DNA of 64,000 bases from Anagrus nilaparvatae (Eukaryota > Arthropoda > Insecta > Hymenoptera > Mymaridae). Both the position numbers and the translations under genes were made by a program. The stretch is from NCBI GenBank assembly GCA_022575985.1, contig JAKSXM010000272.1, positions 28,909,501 through 28,973,500 of the forward strand, given 5' to 3'. The notes under the pieces were generated by a model. That model was not told the origin of the DNA. It did not search any database and worked only from the letters and a program-made list of their open reading frames with translations. Shown in pieces: positions 13,201 through 24,998 of this stretch; within the stretch, counting starts at the first letter, position 1, and the number at the start of each line of letters is the position of its first letter.

Positions 13201-16200
13201 ATTTAGAATCACTAGCCACGATATTAAAACTAATATAACATGTAAAAAATCTATCCCATTATAAAATTTGTCAGACAATAAATAATAATTGCATATTTTT
13301 CTAATTAAAATAAACTTAAAATGACGTTATTACAATGTATATATTGAAAAAATACAGGCATTTACTCAGCAATGCTTTTCTTATAAGCTCTTGACAGACT
13401 TGTAGTCGTTGTAAAATTTTGCTGAGATCATTAGAAATTATTCAAAATTAGCTTAAAAAACTTAATTAACATAATTTTTACCTTAAGCTTCCTCTCCACT
13501 TAGAATTGAAAAATTAATTCTACCTGGTGACAAGACTTTACAAGTATACAACTTTGACAAGTTCTCGAGCAAGTTCCTAAAATATTTCGGGACATTACTA
13601 ATAGTCTTTGTCTGGAATCTGTCTGCATAAAATAACTAAAAATTGCTGTATATTTTAAATAATTTACATGAATTAATTATTGCAAAGAAATAAATAAAAA
13701 ATTTTACTACTCATTCTTTTCAACTATATAATATAAAACATACGATAATAAATACAATTAAACTTAAAAAATCGTGTTGCAACAAAAAATTTTAAAAAAA
13801 TCTACGAAAAAAAAAATAGAAAGAACAATAAATATAATATGCAACAAACAACAACAAACAATAAAAGTTTAACTTTTTGTCAAAAACTTAAAAAAAAAAT
13901 TAACATTGTTCGTACGTACGTCAGTTGCAACAATTTCACTGATGCATGTAAAAAAGTGAATAAAAAAGAAATATATTTAGGAGAGATTGTAAAAACCATC
14001 GAGAAAGATCAAAAACTGTTATATTTGTAAAAAAATAGAGGGAGCGTCATTAAAAATAAATAAAAAAATCCCTCTTAATAATTAAATTCAACAAGTGTGA
14101 AGGTTACAGCATCCTATCACGCAACTTTACAATATTAGCAAATATAAACGTGTGTGTATGGCCATTCATTTTCACCGGAAATTACGACCGTGAATTTGAT
14201 ATTGATTAAGTTAATAAAAAGACAAATCATTACATTTTGAGCATATGTATACTAAAATAGTCTTTTAATTATGTTCAACTTTTAATTACTGATATGTTTT
14301 TGTGATAACGAGTAGATTATGTATCTTTTTACTGGGGTTTAATTGTATGAAAATAATAATATCTTGATTTTATTAAATAGAAAAAAAGTAATTTATAAAA
14401 CAAATAAAAAATCCTTTCTAGGTATGAATAAGTGAACCCAAGCTAAACTTAAGCCCTATCTAATAATCCCGAAAAAATAATCTGGTGCAGAAGGGGTGGT
14501 AAGCAATTTATTTGAAATATGAATCTATTGAGTATAAATATATAATTAAAAATTTTTAAAAATCAGATTATTTCTGAATTGAAAATTTAATTCTGAACCG
14601 TCCGATTATTGACAAAAAAAAGAGTTATTTTTTAAAGAACATTTCTTAATTAATAGAATTTAAAAAAAATATGTATTTTAATTTATTACCCATATAATTA
14701 TAAATGGTAATAAAATGATTAGAAAACTTTTTATAAATTAGAATTAAAATTTTAATACAAATTTATTAAAAATATGTATATTATTAAATTATTTGGTTTT
14801 AATGGTAGCATTGGTCGATCTATAAATTTCATAGACAAGGAAATAAAAATGGGGAATTATTAGAAAATATAATCTACAGTTTGGGATTTAAAATTATAAT
14901 GCTTGGTAAACAGCAGAAAGCCCTTCATCATTTTTATAAATTTAAAGTATCATTTTATTATGTCAATATTGAAGAGAATTACAAAAGTATTTATATAAAG
15001 TGTTATCAGTTAGTGAATTTATCTCCTATATTTATAGTATCAAAAAGTCATTTCACTTTCGAGAAAAATTACTTTAATAACTACAAATATGTAGCATAAT
15101 ACAGTAGATGGATCCATAAATTCCTTATTATAAATAAATAAAAACACATTAAATTTTTACTAAAAACTTATTTTAAAAAATAAAAAAAATCAGTACAGCA
15201 TAAATAAATAAATTTAAATAATTTTCTGTTACAGTGTATTATCTCATACCTTGAATAACACACTATATTACATAAACTTTTTTTTTAACACAAAAACTTT
15301 TTTTTTAGTTATACATTGATTCTCATCTCTTATAAAATAAGTTATTGTTATTTAATTTAAAATACATTAAGTATAAAAAAAAAGAGAGTAATTTTCTTAT
15401 TAGATAAAAATATTTAAAAACACTTTCTTTTCTTTACATACCTATATATATTTAAAATGGAATTTGTAATATTTAAGAAAATTTAATGTCTCTCTTTCTT
15501 CTTGAACCGAATTAATTGTTTAGATTAAATAATATAAAAATTTTTTTTTCGTAATTTAATTACGTATAAATAAATTTAAATAAATTCTCACAGAATAATA
15601 AAAAAAAATGCAATAATAATATCTTATTTTTTTTATCAACAAAAAATACAATCTTTTGTATAATTTAATTAAATCGACGCGTGTGTGTGTGTAGTGTATA
15701 ATAAAAAAAAATATATGTGCATAATCGAAGACAAAAGTTTTTTTTTTATCTATTTTTTATAGTAATAATAAAAAAAAAAAATAGATAGTTATCAATTATT
15801 ATAGGTTATGTTTAATTTATATGCAAAATAAAACAATGAATTTTTAGATTTCCGGTGATACGTTTTTATCGACTGAAAATATTATAGTTGAATAAAAAAA
15901 TTTAGAATTATTAAGTAATTGCATAATTTTAATCTTCGTCAATCATTATTAATCATATTAAATAGCATGCATATTATCATCATAAATATTAATAATTTTT
16001 GATTAAATATTTTTTTCGCACGTTCTATTTTTTTTTTTTTTTTTTATGAAAATTAATATGTTGGAAAAAAAATTATTATTGTTTTTGTTCTTGTGGAAAA
16101 TTATTATTTTAAAGCTCAAGGACTTGATTAATTATGAATATATTAGGATAAATATTTATTAGATTCTTATTTAATTGTTTTTAAGGCTGTTTGAATTGAT

Positions 16201-18890
16201 TTGGTTAATAAATTTTTATCGGTCTAGCTCCAGGCAAAGTTTTTAGAATTCTAATAATGACATAAAAATTTAAATATCGATTATAATTTAAGTAAATAAT
16301 CGTTTTTTTACTATATTAAATAAATAATTTGATTTACTGTTGAATAATGATGAATTACTTTCAACTTATATGTACCGATTTTTTTCTCGAAATCAAAATG
16401 ACTTTCAACTAATATATAAAGACCTACTATTTCGAATAATTATCAAAGTACCATAAAAGTAAATTACTAATTTCACTTATATCAAGATTATAATGATTCG
16501 TTTAATATTACATTAATTTTATTAGTTTCATTATCCATCAAGTAATCGTCTTTACGTTTCATGAAAAAATGTTGACCCATAGTTGTTTCAACACTAAATA
16601 AAATGTTTCTATAAGATACCTACTTTACAACTTCAAATATAATTAATTTCATTGGTTCTGATTCTGGTTCTATTGAAGAGCTGAGAAAGAGAACCAGTGA
16701 TTCAAATTTAAACACCCAAATTGGGAAACAATGAAAAATATGACCGATGTGACATCTATAAATTCAATGCAGATTTTATATCGTAACTAACGTTTGTAGT
16801 TTTTTTTGCTGGTTAGTCCCAGCAAAATTAACAGTCAGTTTCCAGATGACGTGTGGGTCATATTAATTCCCAATAAACTAACAATAAATTATTTTAAAAT
16901 ATTTAAATTTTCTTAAAAAATTAAGTTTTTTCTTTGTTCCCAATCAAGTATAGAATATCTAAAGACCTAAAATCAATAAACATTTTTAAAAAATAAGTAA
17001 CTAAGAAACATACAACTTAACCTAACAACGAATTTTTTTATATAAAAGACAAACCCGACGAATTTTTGATAGATCTTTTAGGGAAATATTTAATTAAATT
17101 AATTAAAATGTTATTATGTTATTAAAATGTTAAATTTTAATTAAATATTCTTGGGAGTTGACAGTTTATTATTCAGACACTGCAGATCAAAACAGGCTTT
17201 TGAAATGAAACGAGTGACCCTAAATATTTAAAAGATGAGATTTTGGCCTGAAATATTAATTTTTTTATTTATTGACAAAGTTCACCCTATCCCCCGCAAT
17301 ATGGCCCCCCAGAAAGAGAAGTCATTACAAGTGTATACTCGTATGATATTTTTTTTAATGTCAAATAAAATTTTTTTTCGGGCAAAAACGTATCAATTTC
17401 TGCAAGATTTATTACAAAAATTCTTTTCTCGCAAATGAAATTAGATTTGAATACTATGTAACAAACTGAAATAACATAAAATTCATAGACAATGAAAAAT
17501 TGATTTAATAAATTATAAATTAACATTTAACACATCATTTCTTACCTAATTTCTTACCTAAATAATACTTTGCTTTAGGGGAAATAGTCTTCTAAGAGCC
17601 GCTTCAGAATCTACTATTTTAACAGAAAAAATGCATATATTTTTATTATTCCTAAATTATACTTTTACAATAATCTTTATCCAAAGATAATCTTTAAGAT
17701 AATCTTAGTTTCTTGGGATAAAGGCAAAAAACAGGCTTTAAAAATGAAAATAGTACCTCAAATATCAATTGAGTGAATTTTGCTTAAAAAGTAACTAGAT
17801 ATGCAAAGTATTAATTAGATAAAGACAAAATGAGTCAGACAATATTAATAGTCTAGGTGCCAGCCATACTAATCACGCCCAAAAATTAAAAAATTAAATT
17901 TCTTTTTCCGAGGATAAAAATAGGTTGTATTTATGTTTTTCGGCTCGCTGAACACGAATCCGGGGTCCGTTTTGCAATTTTCGTGGTCAATTTTTTGTTA
18001 TTAACAAATTATTGCAAAATTGGCCAATAAGTTGACCAAGAAATTGGCCAATTTTGCAATAATTTGTTAATAACAAAAAATTGACCACGAAATTAACAAA
18101 ACGGACCCCGGATTCGTGTTCAGCGGGTCAAAAAACATAAGTACCACCTATTTTTATCCTCGGAAAAAGAAATTTAATTTTTGGGTGTAATTAGTATGGC
18201 TGGAGCCTGTATTATAATATGTATACAGAGTAATAATAAAATGTATCTTAAGTAGATAAAGACGAGTTGTGCCAGACAAAATAAACATTTAGTTTTTAGA
18301 TTAATTAATTAATTAATTCGTTTTTTTTAGCAAATTGATGGTTATACCCCTGGATTAGACTACCCAATATACAACAGTGTACCATTCGGTTTGCCTTTTA
18401 CCTGTCGAGGAAGGATACCAGGTTACTACGCTGATCCAGACACTAGATGTCAGGTAAATACACGAATAGATCATTTTTATAAATTAAAATTTTGCAGTAA
18501 AAAAAATTAATTAACTATTTTTTAATTTAAAAAAAGTACAGTTAAATTAGTTTAGTGAAAGCCATACTTGAAATATAATTAAAGTAAATAATAGTAAATC
18601 TAAGTCTGATATAATTTTTAATAAGATCTAATAAAAATTAAACATAGGTTTGGCATTGGTGCATACCTGGTGGAAGAATGTTTAGCTTTCTCTGTCCAAA
18701 TGGTACTGTTTTCAGTCAAACAACTAGAGTCTGTGATTGGTGGTTTAAGGTAAATTAATAATTGAATTTTTTTACATAAACTTAAATTTTTTCTAATTAT
18801 TCCTTTTTTTAGGTCGATTGCAATGATTCGCCAAGATTTTATTCTATTAACGACGATCTTTATAGAGATGCAAGAGGAAATTACATTTAA
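7207..18890 (+). CDS. Secreted single-domain chitin-binding protein, CPAP1-like (four exons)
   Basis: Exons 7207-7278, 18331-18453, 18648-18749 and 18813-18890 join in phase 0 with GT..AG introns and give 124 residues ending in TAA. Exon 1 encodes a hydrophobic signal peptide (MILRLYFVGSLVIIG... ending near TMA). Residues 49-102 form one peritrophin-A/CBM14 domain with cysteines C49-x14-C64-x5-C70-x10-C81-x12-C94-x7-C102, all within the family's spacing, plus the usual aromatics (YYAD, WHW, CPNGTVF, CDWW). One domain with short flanks fits the CPAP1 class (cuticular proteins analogous to peritrophins), which bind chitin in extracellular cuticle. Intron 1 is about 11 kb and full of repeats and promoter-like modules. 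A polyadenylation signal AATAAA lies at 19191. The exon structure and domain are strongly supported; which CPAP1 paralogue it is cannot be told. Confidence 0.9.
8491..8532 (+). promoter_or_regulatory. Bipartite promoter-like module B1 (plus strand, duplication copy 1)
   Basis: TTTTCGTGAAAAAAGTGAAATG, 12 bp, then TATATATG. The box is a diverged form but keeps AAAGTGAAATG and the invariant 12-bp gap. It faces module B2 at 9152, about 640 bp away. Confidence 0.45.
9152..9195 (-). promoter_or_regulatory. Bipartite promoter-like module B2
   Basis: Minus strand: TTTTTCTCGAAAGTGAAATG, 12 bp, TATATATA. Near-consensus copy in duplication copy 1, pointing toward lower coordinates. Confidence 0.6.
9805..10310 (-). 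mobile_element. 5'-truncated non-LTR retroelement fragment with (AAT)n tail
   Basis: This stretch is missing from the first copy of the tandem duplication, so it is an insertion. Read on the minus strand it ends in GGCAAATAAATATTCATAAT followed by about eight AAT units (9807-9833 on plus), the typical 3' end of an insect non-LTR retrotransposon. The other end (near 10310) is GC-richer and contains no recognisable reverse-transcriptase frame. The exact right border and a target duplication could not be fixed. Confidence 0.55.
10374..10415 (+). promoter_or_regulatory. Bipartite promoter-like module C1 (plus strand, duplication copy 2)
   Basis: Duplicate of module B1: AAAGTGAAATG, the same 12-bp gap, then TATATATG. 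The element at 10465 inserted about 50 bp downstream and now separates it from its partner at 12562. Confidence 0.45.
10465..11971. mobile_element. 1507-bp DNA transposon, 26-bp terminal inverted repeats, 8-bp target duplication
   Basis: The left end GGTAGCATACACTTTGAGAT and the inverted right end CGTAGCAAACACTTTGAGAT agree at 24 of 26 positions over the full repeat. The flanks are ACAGGTAT at 10457-10464 and ACAGGTAT at 11972-11979; the uninterrupted copy 1 (near 8574) has the sequence once, proving the empty site. Inside are a giant foldback (10491-11569) and a tail with several GTATACTTTGAGAA-type subterminal repeats (11570-11960). No coding frame is seen, so it is non-autonomous. An 8-bp duplication fits hAT or P superfamilies, but the termini match neither consensus that I know. 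Confidence 0.85.
10491..11569. repeat. Long near-perfect foldback inside the 8-bp-TSD element
   Basis: Arms of about 465 bp (roughly 10491-10960 and 11092-11569) are almost identical inverted copies, with a loop of about 130 bp. Examples: TCAAATTGCCCCATTTAGGG at 10639 pairs with CCCTAAATGGGGCAATTTGA at 11395. A transcript would form a long double-stranded hairpin. Confidence 0.9.
12562..12608 (-). promoter_or_regulatory. Bipartite promoter-like module C2
   Basis: Minus strand: TTTCTCGAAAATGAAATG, 12 bp, TATAATATATAA. Counterpart of module B2 in the second duplication copy. Confidence 0.55.
12966..13007 (-). promoter_or_regulatory. Bipartite promoter-like module D
   Basis: Minus strand: TTTTTCTCGAAAGTAAAATG, 12 bp, TATAAATA. 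Downstream there is no run of four T from the likely start (about 12940) to about 12835, where TTTTTT occurs, so a Pol III transcript of about 100 nt is conceivable. Confidence 0.55.
15029..15067 (-). promoter_or_regulatory. Bipartite promoter-like module E
   Basis: Minus strand: TTTCTCGAAAGTGAAATG, 12 bp, TATAAATA. A perfect match to the box consensus. The sequence about 25 bp after TATA reads TTCACTAACT. Confidence 0.6.
16379..16420 (+). promoter_or_regulatory. Bipartite promoter-like module F
   Basis: TTTTTTCTCGAAATCAAAATG, 12 bp, TATATAAA on the plus strand. The next four-T run is about 95 bp after the TATA box. Confidence 0.5.
17424..17462 (+). promoter_or_regulatory. Weak module G (decayed TATA)
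   Basis: TTTTCTCGCAAATGAAATT is followed after 12 bp by TATGTAAC. The box is good and the TATA weak, so this may be a decayed copy. Confidence 0.3.
17854..18210. repeat. Foldback element just upstream of CPAP1-like exon 2
   Basis: Arms at about 17860-18028 and 18043-18205 are inverted copies: CCAGCCATACTAAT pairs with ATTAGTATGGCTGG, and GAACACGAATCCGGGGTCCG with CGGACCCCGGATTCGTGTTC. The element is about 350 bp, non-coding, and ends 120 bp before the splice acceptor of exon 2. A GATAAAGAC...CAGACAA stretch occurs on both sides (17818 and 18255). Confidence 0.8.
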
Positions 18891-19882
18891 GTAAAATTTA
18901 ATTATTTAAAAAACCTGTAGATTTTTTTAATACTTAGGCAGTTTTAATTGAAAATTAAAAAAACAAAAAATTTTATTTGAATTTAAGTGCCATTTTTAAA
19001 AATCATTAAAGTTTCCAACATAATCAACTACAGGTATATAAATTGTACTTATAAAAAATTTCATTCATCAATTACACTCCATGTAATTTATGCTTAAAAA
19101 ATAGCAAAAAGTTTAAAAAAAAAAAAGTATAATACTCAATAATTAAAATATGTACATTAAAAAAGTATTCTTAATTAAAAATTATTTAAGAATAAAATTA
19201 CAAAAAGTACAATATGATTTATATTAAATTTGTATTATTAAAAAAAAAAACTTTCATTTTTTATTCCTTCTAGCAAAAATTAAATTAAAAAACATGTTAA
19301 AAAAGTAGATATATATATTACAAATAATATATTTTTCTATAGAGTAAAAAATTAAATAGTCAAAGAAAATCAAAGATAGGAATCGGTCATTGGTAATTTC
19401 TTGGCACAGATTATGGACAATAGAAAGTGAGCGTATTTTTTTATAATAAACAAGTGTGTGTATTATTGTAAAAAATGCTACTTTTTTTTTACGAAGGCAA
19501 ATCTGTCTTTGTCGATCTTTTGTACGGTTATTAAAATTTAAAAAAAAATAATTTTATATATTCATTGACCTAATTGACATAAGATTTTAAATGAAAGTTA
19601 ATTTATGCTATATATATAAGAAATTACAAAATTTAATAAATATTTTAAAATAAAAGACATAAATTTTATATTAAATGACATATTATAATTTTAATATATT
19701 AATTTTTTTTTCAAATAATTAATTTTTTATACGTCGAAAAAATTATTTTTTAGCTTTTTTTATTTCTTAATTTTGTATATTATGTGTATTACTAGTAGTT
19801 AATTTATATTTTATAAATAAATAATTTTATGCTATTGCAGATATCAATTTATTGAATTTATTATTTTAATATTGATGACAGA

Positions 19883-20095
19883 TTATATCAGCGTGTGGTT
19901 AAGTTTCGTTATATGAGACCAGGGTCGATCGTTTAAATTTTGTAATTTTATTTTGAAACATGGAATTTCTACAGGTAGCATGTCCTCGCAGCCTTTTACT
20001 ACTATGTTTGCTTGTTTCAATTTTCTAGCAGCATTTTTATTATATACAAGTTTGACTAGAACAGAAGATGATGGTACTTTACTTATTTTCACCAA
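19883..20095 (-). pseudogene. Retroelement-like coding remnant (possible BEL/Pao piece)
   Basis: A 70-codon open stretch on the minus strand has balanced composition and many residues rare in chance frames here (…KGCEDMLPVEIPCFKIKL…, then RPWSHITKLN). It begins at a non-ATG codon and ends in TAA, so it is a fragment. The P…W-x-H-x-x-x-L pattern near its end recalls the region after the aspartic protease in BEL/Pao polyproteins; this is a weak resemblance from memory. It abuts the hAT MITE at 20178. Its identity needs a protein search (BEL/Pao hits would support it). Confidence 0.25.
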
Positions 20096-20177
20096 TAGTT
20101 GCCATTGTCAATGGTTTGAAAATATAAACAAAAAGTGCACTGTAAAAGATATTGTCCTGTAATTTGTTAGACAGTAC

Positions 20178-20543
20178 TAGTGTTGGGGATAGCGATGCAA
20201 AATATTGCGATAATTTGAATATTCTCAAAGAATATTTATCAATAAAAATTTGACAACGGTTTAATAAAAAATCTGAACCCCCAGAGAGGGATGGAAAAAA
20301 AAAATTCTTGAAAACTTCATGTATTAAAATGGCAATATCTGATTTTCTGCAATTATCGTGAGAAAATAAAAAATTTTGGAAATAATTGCAGTAAATCAGA
20401 TATAGCAAATTTAATACATGAAATTTTCAAGAATTTTTTTTTCCAGCCCTCTTTGAGGGTTCAGACTTTTTATTAAACCGTTGTCAAACTTTTATAATAT
20501 ATTCAAATTATCGCAAGTTTTTTTTGCGCTATACCCATCACTG
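20178..20543. mobile_element. hAT-type MITE with foldback structure
   Basis: Termini TAGTGTTGGGGATAGCG and (inverted) CAGTGATGGGTATAGCG match the common hAT end CAGTGNTGGG. Flanking octamers GACAGTAC (20170-20177) and GATAGCAC (20544-20551) agree at 6 of 8, consistent with an aged 8-bp target duplication. Arms continue inward (TTGACAACGGTTTAATAAAA pairs with the 20466-20488 region). It is 366 bp and non-coding. Confidence 0.8.
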
Positions 20544-20836
20544 GATAGCACTATTACCTAAAGTATAAAGTACCTCGAGTATAAAAAATTAACTATTCTG
20601 ATAATGAATTTATTAACCACCAAATTAGAAAATTATTAGACAGTATTTTTTTACTATATCTAAGCAAATTCAATCAATGTGTAAATAATTAAAATTAAAA
20701 AGGATATCATACTAAATAGGTTCACGTTTAACTATTAACTCTCTTGGTATATTTAAAAATTTTAGCACCTAATCAGTTTTTCTTATCCATTTCTAAAATC
20801 ATCAATTGTAAAATATCCTATCATGTTTGATTCACA

Positions 20837-21142
20837 CACTGTAAAAAGTAACTTTTTTATATTTACAAAAAATTAGAAAATTTTCGAAAAATTAGTAAAT
20901 TTTCGAAAAACTTTGTAAACATTCGAAAAAAATCGTATAATTACTAAATGTAGTATATTAACAAAAAATTCGAGTACTCTCGATTTTTTTTGTGAAATCA
21001 GAATTCTCGATTATTTCGATAATATACTAAATTTAGTAAATTTACGATTTTTATCGAATATTTACAACATTTTTTAAAAATTCACTAATTTTTCGAAAAA
21101 ATTCTATTTTTTGTAAATCTAAGAAAGTTACTTTTTACAGTG
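20837..21142. mobile_element. CACTG-ended MITE, copy 1
   Basis: Ends CACTGTAAAAAGTAACTTTT and AAAGTTACTTTTTACAGTG are inverted. Flanked by CA on both sides. The interior is a chain of TTCGAAAAA / TTTAGTA motifs, itself roughly palindromic. Same family as 24999-25400 and 32657-33620. Confidence 0.85.
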
Positions 21143-22777
21143 CAGATATAAAAACAAATTAAAAGTTTTAATAATCTTAATTTTTAAATCATGTGTTAAC
21201 ATTTGGACATTCAAATTTTTACAATTTTGGCTACTTTGTATAGCGAAAATTTTATTCAAAATTAAAATTATTTTGTAAACATTTTTAAAAAATTCATAAA
21301 AATACAAGTTTATTCACAACGAAAGCAAATTTATGGTAAGAAAAAAACCTGTTTAAAAAAAAAATGAAGAAAATTCCTTTTCAGGCAACATTGAATTACT
21401 GCATAATATCATAATACTCTCTTAAATAACTTCATTTTCACATTCCATTTTTTACTCTAACCCAAGCCTCCGAAGGGGTTAAAAAACACAATTTTAACCC
21501 ATAGCAAAAAACACACTAAAAGAATTAAATCAGTTGCTAAAAACCAAGAAAACTTACTAAATATTTTCATTTTCAAGTAAACAAATTACACATTTTTTAA
21601 AAAATATATGTCAAAATAAATAAAAAAATAGAGAGTGAAAAAAAAAGTGAACATTGTTTCGAGAAATGATAAATATAGGCATCTATGTAAATTACTTTCT
21701 CTACATGCTTTAAAAATAAAGTATAAAATTAAAAATAGCGGAAATAATAGCCAATTTTTAATTATAACACAACTTTATATTTTTCTCTCTAACCCTATAA
21801 AACACTAAATTTATTATATAACAAAGTAATCCCATTTTTTCTTGTAAACTATAATTTTAAACATTTTTTTTTATACATCTAGAAAGTTTAAAATAACAAC
21901 AACGAAGACAAAAAAATTAATTATTATTACATTCTATAAATATAAAAATTTTTTATATCGTTATTTAAATATAGATTGTTAAAATAAAGTTCTCACACTA
22001 AAAAAAATGTAAAAATTTTTAAGTGTCAAAAAATAAAATAAAAAGTAACAAGTTAATAACGTTTTAAACCACAATATCATGTACATTTTTTATATGAAAA
22101 AAATTATTCTGTTTTGTTTTAATATACGATATTATTATATGAAGTAACAAGTTTTTTATTTTTTTTTGAGGTTAAAAGAAAAGTGTCAAAAATAAATGGA
22201 AGATACCGCAAATAATAATATATTATTTTTTTTTTTTTGTAAAAGATATCTTACTTATGTGCAAGTAGCCTTGAATGGAAAAAAAAGGCTCGAGGAAAAT
22301 GAACACTTTTACAGTGAAATGACCTTAAATGGTAAAATTACTGAAAAAATTTCAATTAGAAGTTAAGCAAAGTAATTAAATAAAATATAGCTTTTGATTT
22401 ATGTAACAATGTTTTTTTATTATGTTATTTAGCTAATTTTTTTTTTGGGAATATTTTCGGAGAAATTTTAAATTTTAGTTAGTTTTTTTCATTCTTAGTT
22501 ATATTGGAGAAGCAAAAAATTTTAAATTTAATAATGTCAGCTTCATAATCATGAGGATAATACAGATTTTTCTCGTCGTGCTTAATAATTTTAATTAAAA
22601 TTTAGAAACATAAAATTGTGAAACCAATTCACTTTTATGTAGCATCAAAGTTTGCCGATCAGTCGTGCTGTGCAACTCAAAAAAATACAGTTTTTTGGCC
22701 ATTAACCTCAACACACATTTTTTCTAGCCCTCAAGCGAGTTAAGGAAATTCCGCTCCAAATTTTATGCATAAATTCT

Positions 22778-23092
22778 ATGCTAGGATTCATGGAAGCTAG
22801 ATGAAAGGACCCCAAGCATAATATGATTTCAAGTTATAAATTGAGGAAAATTTTAAATTAATATTATAAATTATATTTTTGCCTTAGATAAAAGATTTTT
22901 AGTGCATGTAGTTTGAAATTTAATTTTTTACGATTATTTAATTAAATAATGCCTATATTAATTACTGAGGCTAAATAATTGAGCCAGACCCAATTTTCCA
23001 GACCCTATTTTGCATGTATAAGAATTTGATTTTGCCTCACTTAACTAACACGGTACTTGGGGTCCTTTCATCTAGCGTCCATGCTAGGATTA
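22778..23092. repeat. Inverted-repeat element with GGACCCCAAG arms
   Basis: CTAGATGAAAGGACCCCAAG (22797-22816) pairs with CTTGGGGTCCTTTCATCTAG (23056-23075), with a further ATGCTAGGAT at both outer edges in direct orientation. The loop is about 240 bp and AT-rich. Family unknown. Confidence 0.7.
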
Positions 23093-23229
23093 ATTAAGTC
23101 AAGGGTGCAATAGTTTTGACACTAGAATGTCACTAGCAGGAGTGCCCAGTAAAGTTGGTAACAGGTAATACAAGATCAAGCTAGTGTCTATAGTTTTTTC
23201 CCTAATTCTTACGATATATTTGGCTTAAG

Positions 23230-23373
23230 GCTAATTCTAGAAATGAAAATGGGGATCGCTGTAGTCGCAACGCATTGCGTAGAGCACAATTTTTCGTCTC
23301 TGCGTATTGTGCTACGGCTGCGCTTGCGGTTACGACCCCCATTTACACTTTACAGCGTTTGTAGAATCAGTCT
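23230..23373. repeat. GC-rich imperfect hairpin
   Basis: Left arm AATGGGG...GTCGCAACGC...GTAGAGCACAA pairs with TTGTGCTAC...GCGGTTACGAC...CCCCATT. The stem is about 60 bp with mismatches, the loop about 18 bp. It stands out from the AT-rich background; probably a small foldback transposon. Confidence 0.65.
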
Positions 23374-24306
23374 CAACCCTTAATTTTGGATTTAGATGGA
23401 ATCAAAATAATCTACTATTAATTTGGATGGAAACTTGAACTAAAAATATTAAACTAAAATTGCCCAAAATTATTTTGATGATTTCTTACAAGCAAACAAT
23501 CTTTAATTATAATCCAGCTTCCAACTGCATAAAATAACATTTTACTATATGTATATGAAATTAAGTAATTAATATATGAATGAATGTAAATAAGCACGTT
23601 TAATCAATAATTAATATGCTTTTAATACGATACACATGAATAAAATGAAATACTGCCTGTCAAATTATGTATGTCATTGTACTATTACAATGCCAAAAAA
23701 AAAGCAAACAAACAATTCATCTTTTCTGAATACTTTCACTATTATAAATAAACTCAATTGATCTTCTATTACAATAGTAAATAAGAAGAATCATATTTCT
23801 CATTTAAATGAATTTGATATTTTTATTAAGAAAAAATTGCGTGGGTTTTTATAAAACAAGTGATTAATTTTAGAAGTAGGTATTATAATTATACTTTCTA
23901 GAAGTAACAATGTATAAAATTGACCATGAACCCATCTTTTTATCTTTTTTTTTTGCTATGTGCATTCAATTATTTTACCGTTAACCCACTTTTTATTATT
24001 TATTTATAATAAATTAATTTTTATTGTAATTAAAAAAAGACGTTATTATATGGCTGCATAATAAATAATTAAATTGTACATGTATGTATATGGGTTATTT
24101 GCAATTTTTTCGAAAAAATTTTTTTTGGTGCTAAAATACAGGTTTTTTTATTTTTGAAAAAAAAAGTTCAATTGGTTCATTAAATAAGATTAAAAAAATA
24201 GTTAGTTTCTGACTCTAATTGAACTTAAACAAAACATTTTCGAATTAAAATATAAATTTGTAAAATTTGAAAATTGCTACAAGTAAGATCTTCATTTAAA
24301 TTACAG

Positions 24307-24378
24307 TGGGCGTATTGCACCCAAGACGGAACAGTTGAATTAAAATACCAATGGTTCCCTATTGTTCCTAAAAATTGA
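24307..24378 (+). CDS. Orphan terminal coding exon; possible alternative last exon of the CPAP1-like gene
   Basis: After the acceptor AAATTACAG, 23 codons are open to TGA: WAYCTQDGTVELK then YQWFPIVPKN. GC content is near 40 %, far above the surroundings, and the residue use looks coding. Read in phase 0 it can be joined to CPAP1-like exon 3 (which ends ...VCDWWFK at a codon boundary), and the cysteine in WAYC would then fall 8 residues after C94, replacing the final domain cysteine supplied by exon 4 (spacing 7). That makes a mutually exclusive 3' exon plausible. Alternatives: last exon of another, unseen gene, or an exon relic. Exon reality is moderately supported; the join is inference. 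Confidence 0.45.
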   Translation, partial: WAYCTQDGTVELKYQWFPIVPKN

Positions 24379-24998
24379 CAATCACCCATATAATTTTTAA
24401 TAAGTTACGTATAAAAAAATATTAACTATATATTATGTGAAAGTAAACTAAGATAAACTAGTAAATTTAAATATTTTTATTATCGAATTTAATATGGCCC
24501 ACTTTCTCAATTTTTTTATATTTAAGTTATGCATATATAAAATTTTTATATTACGAGATTAGATTAATAAAAAATTGGCTTAAAACTTATTCAAATATTT
24601 TTAGAAATTTAAAGTTTTAGATTAAAACAAATAATTATTATTTTTATCAAAAATTCAAAGCTTGTTTTGTTGGGATCGTTTTGTTTAAAAGAATTTTTCA
24701 TCACGATTATGTAGTAAATGCAAAGGATATGAGATCTGTTCTGGAATCTTTATCGATTATACCTAAATATGTAAAAATTAATAGGAAATCTGGAAAATGT
24801 TTGTGCTTATTTGCGAAAAACGTGCTTGTATTTACTCGATTAAACTTGAGTATCCTTATTTCGACCACTAAAATACAATAGAATATTACAGTACTTCGAT
24901 GCCATTAGTTGAGGTAATGATGTACTTATCGAATATTGTAACGATCTTGTAAAATAGGCTAATATAATTTTGAGATTTATTTTTTATTATACAAGATA

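Larger units (their letters stand above)
18891..24306. other. Region 3' of the CPAP1-like gene, rich in repeats
   Basis: Besides the MITEs, foldbacks and the retroelement-like remnant listed separately, the sequence is AT-rich with no convincing gene. If 24307-24378 is an alternative last exon of the CPAP1-like gene, this stretch would be intronic in that isoform. Confidence 0.45.

Noticed and set aside
13839..14030. 63-codon frame MQQTTTNNKSLTF…
   Set aside because: ATG-led but in lysine/asparagine-rich AT DNA within intron 1, without any family resemblance.
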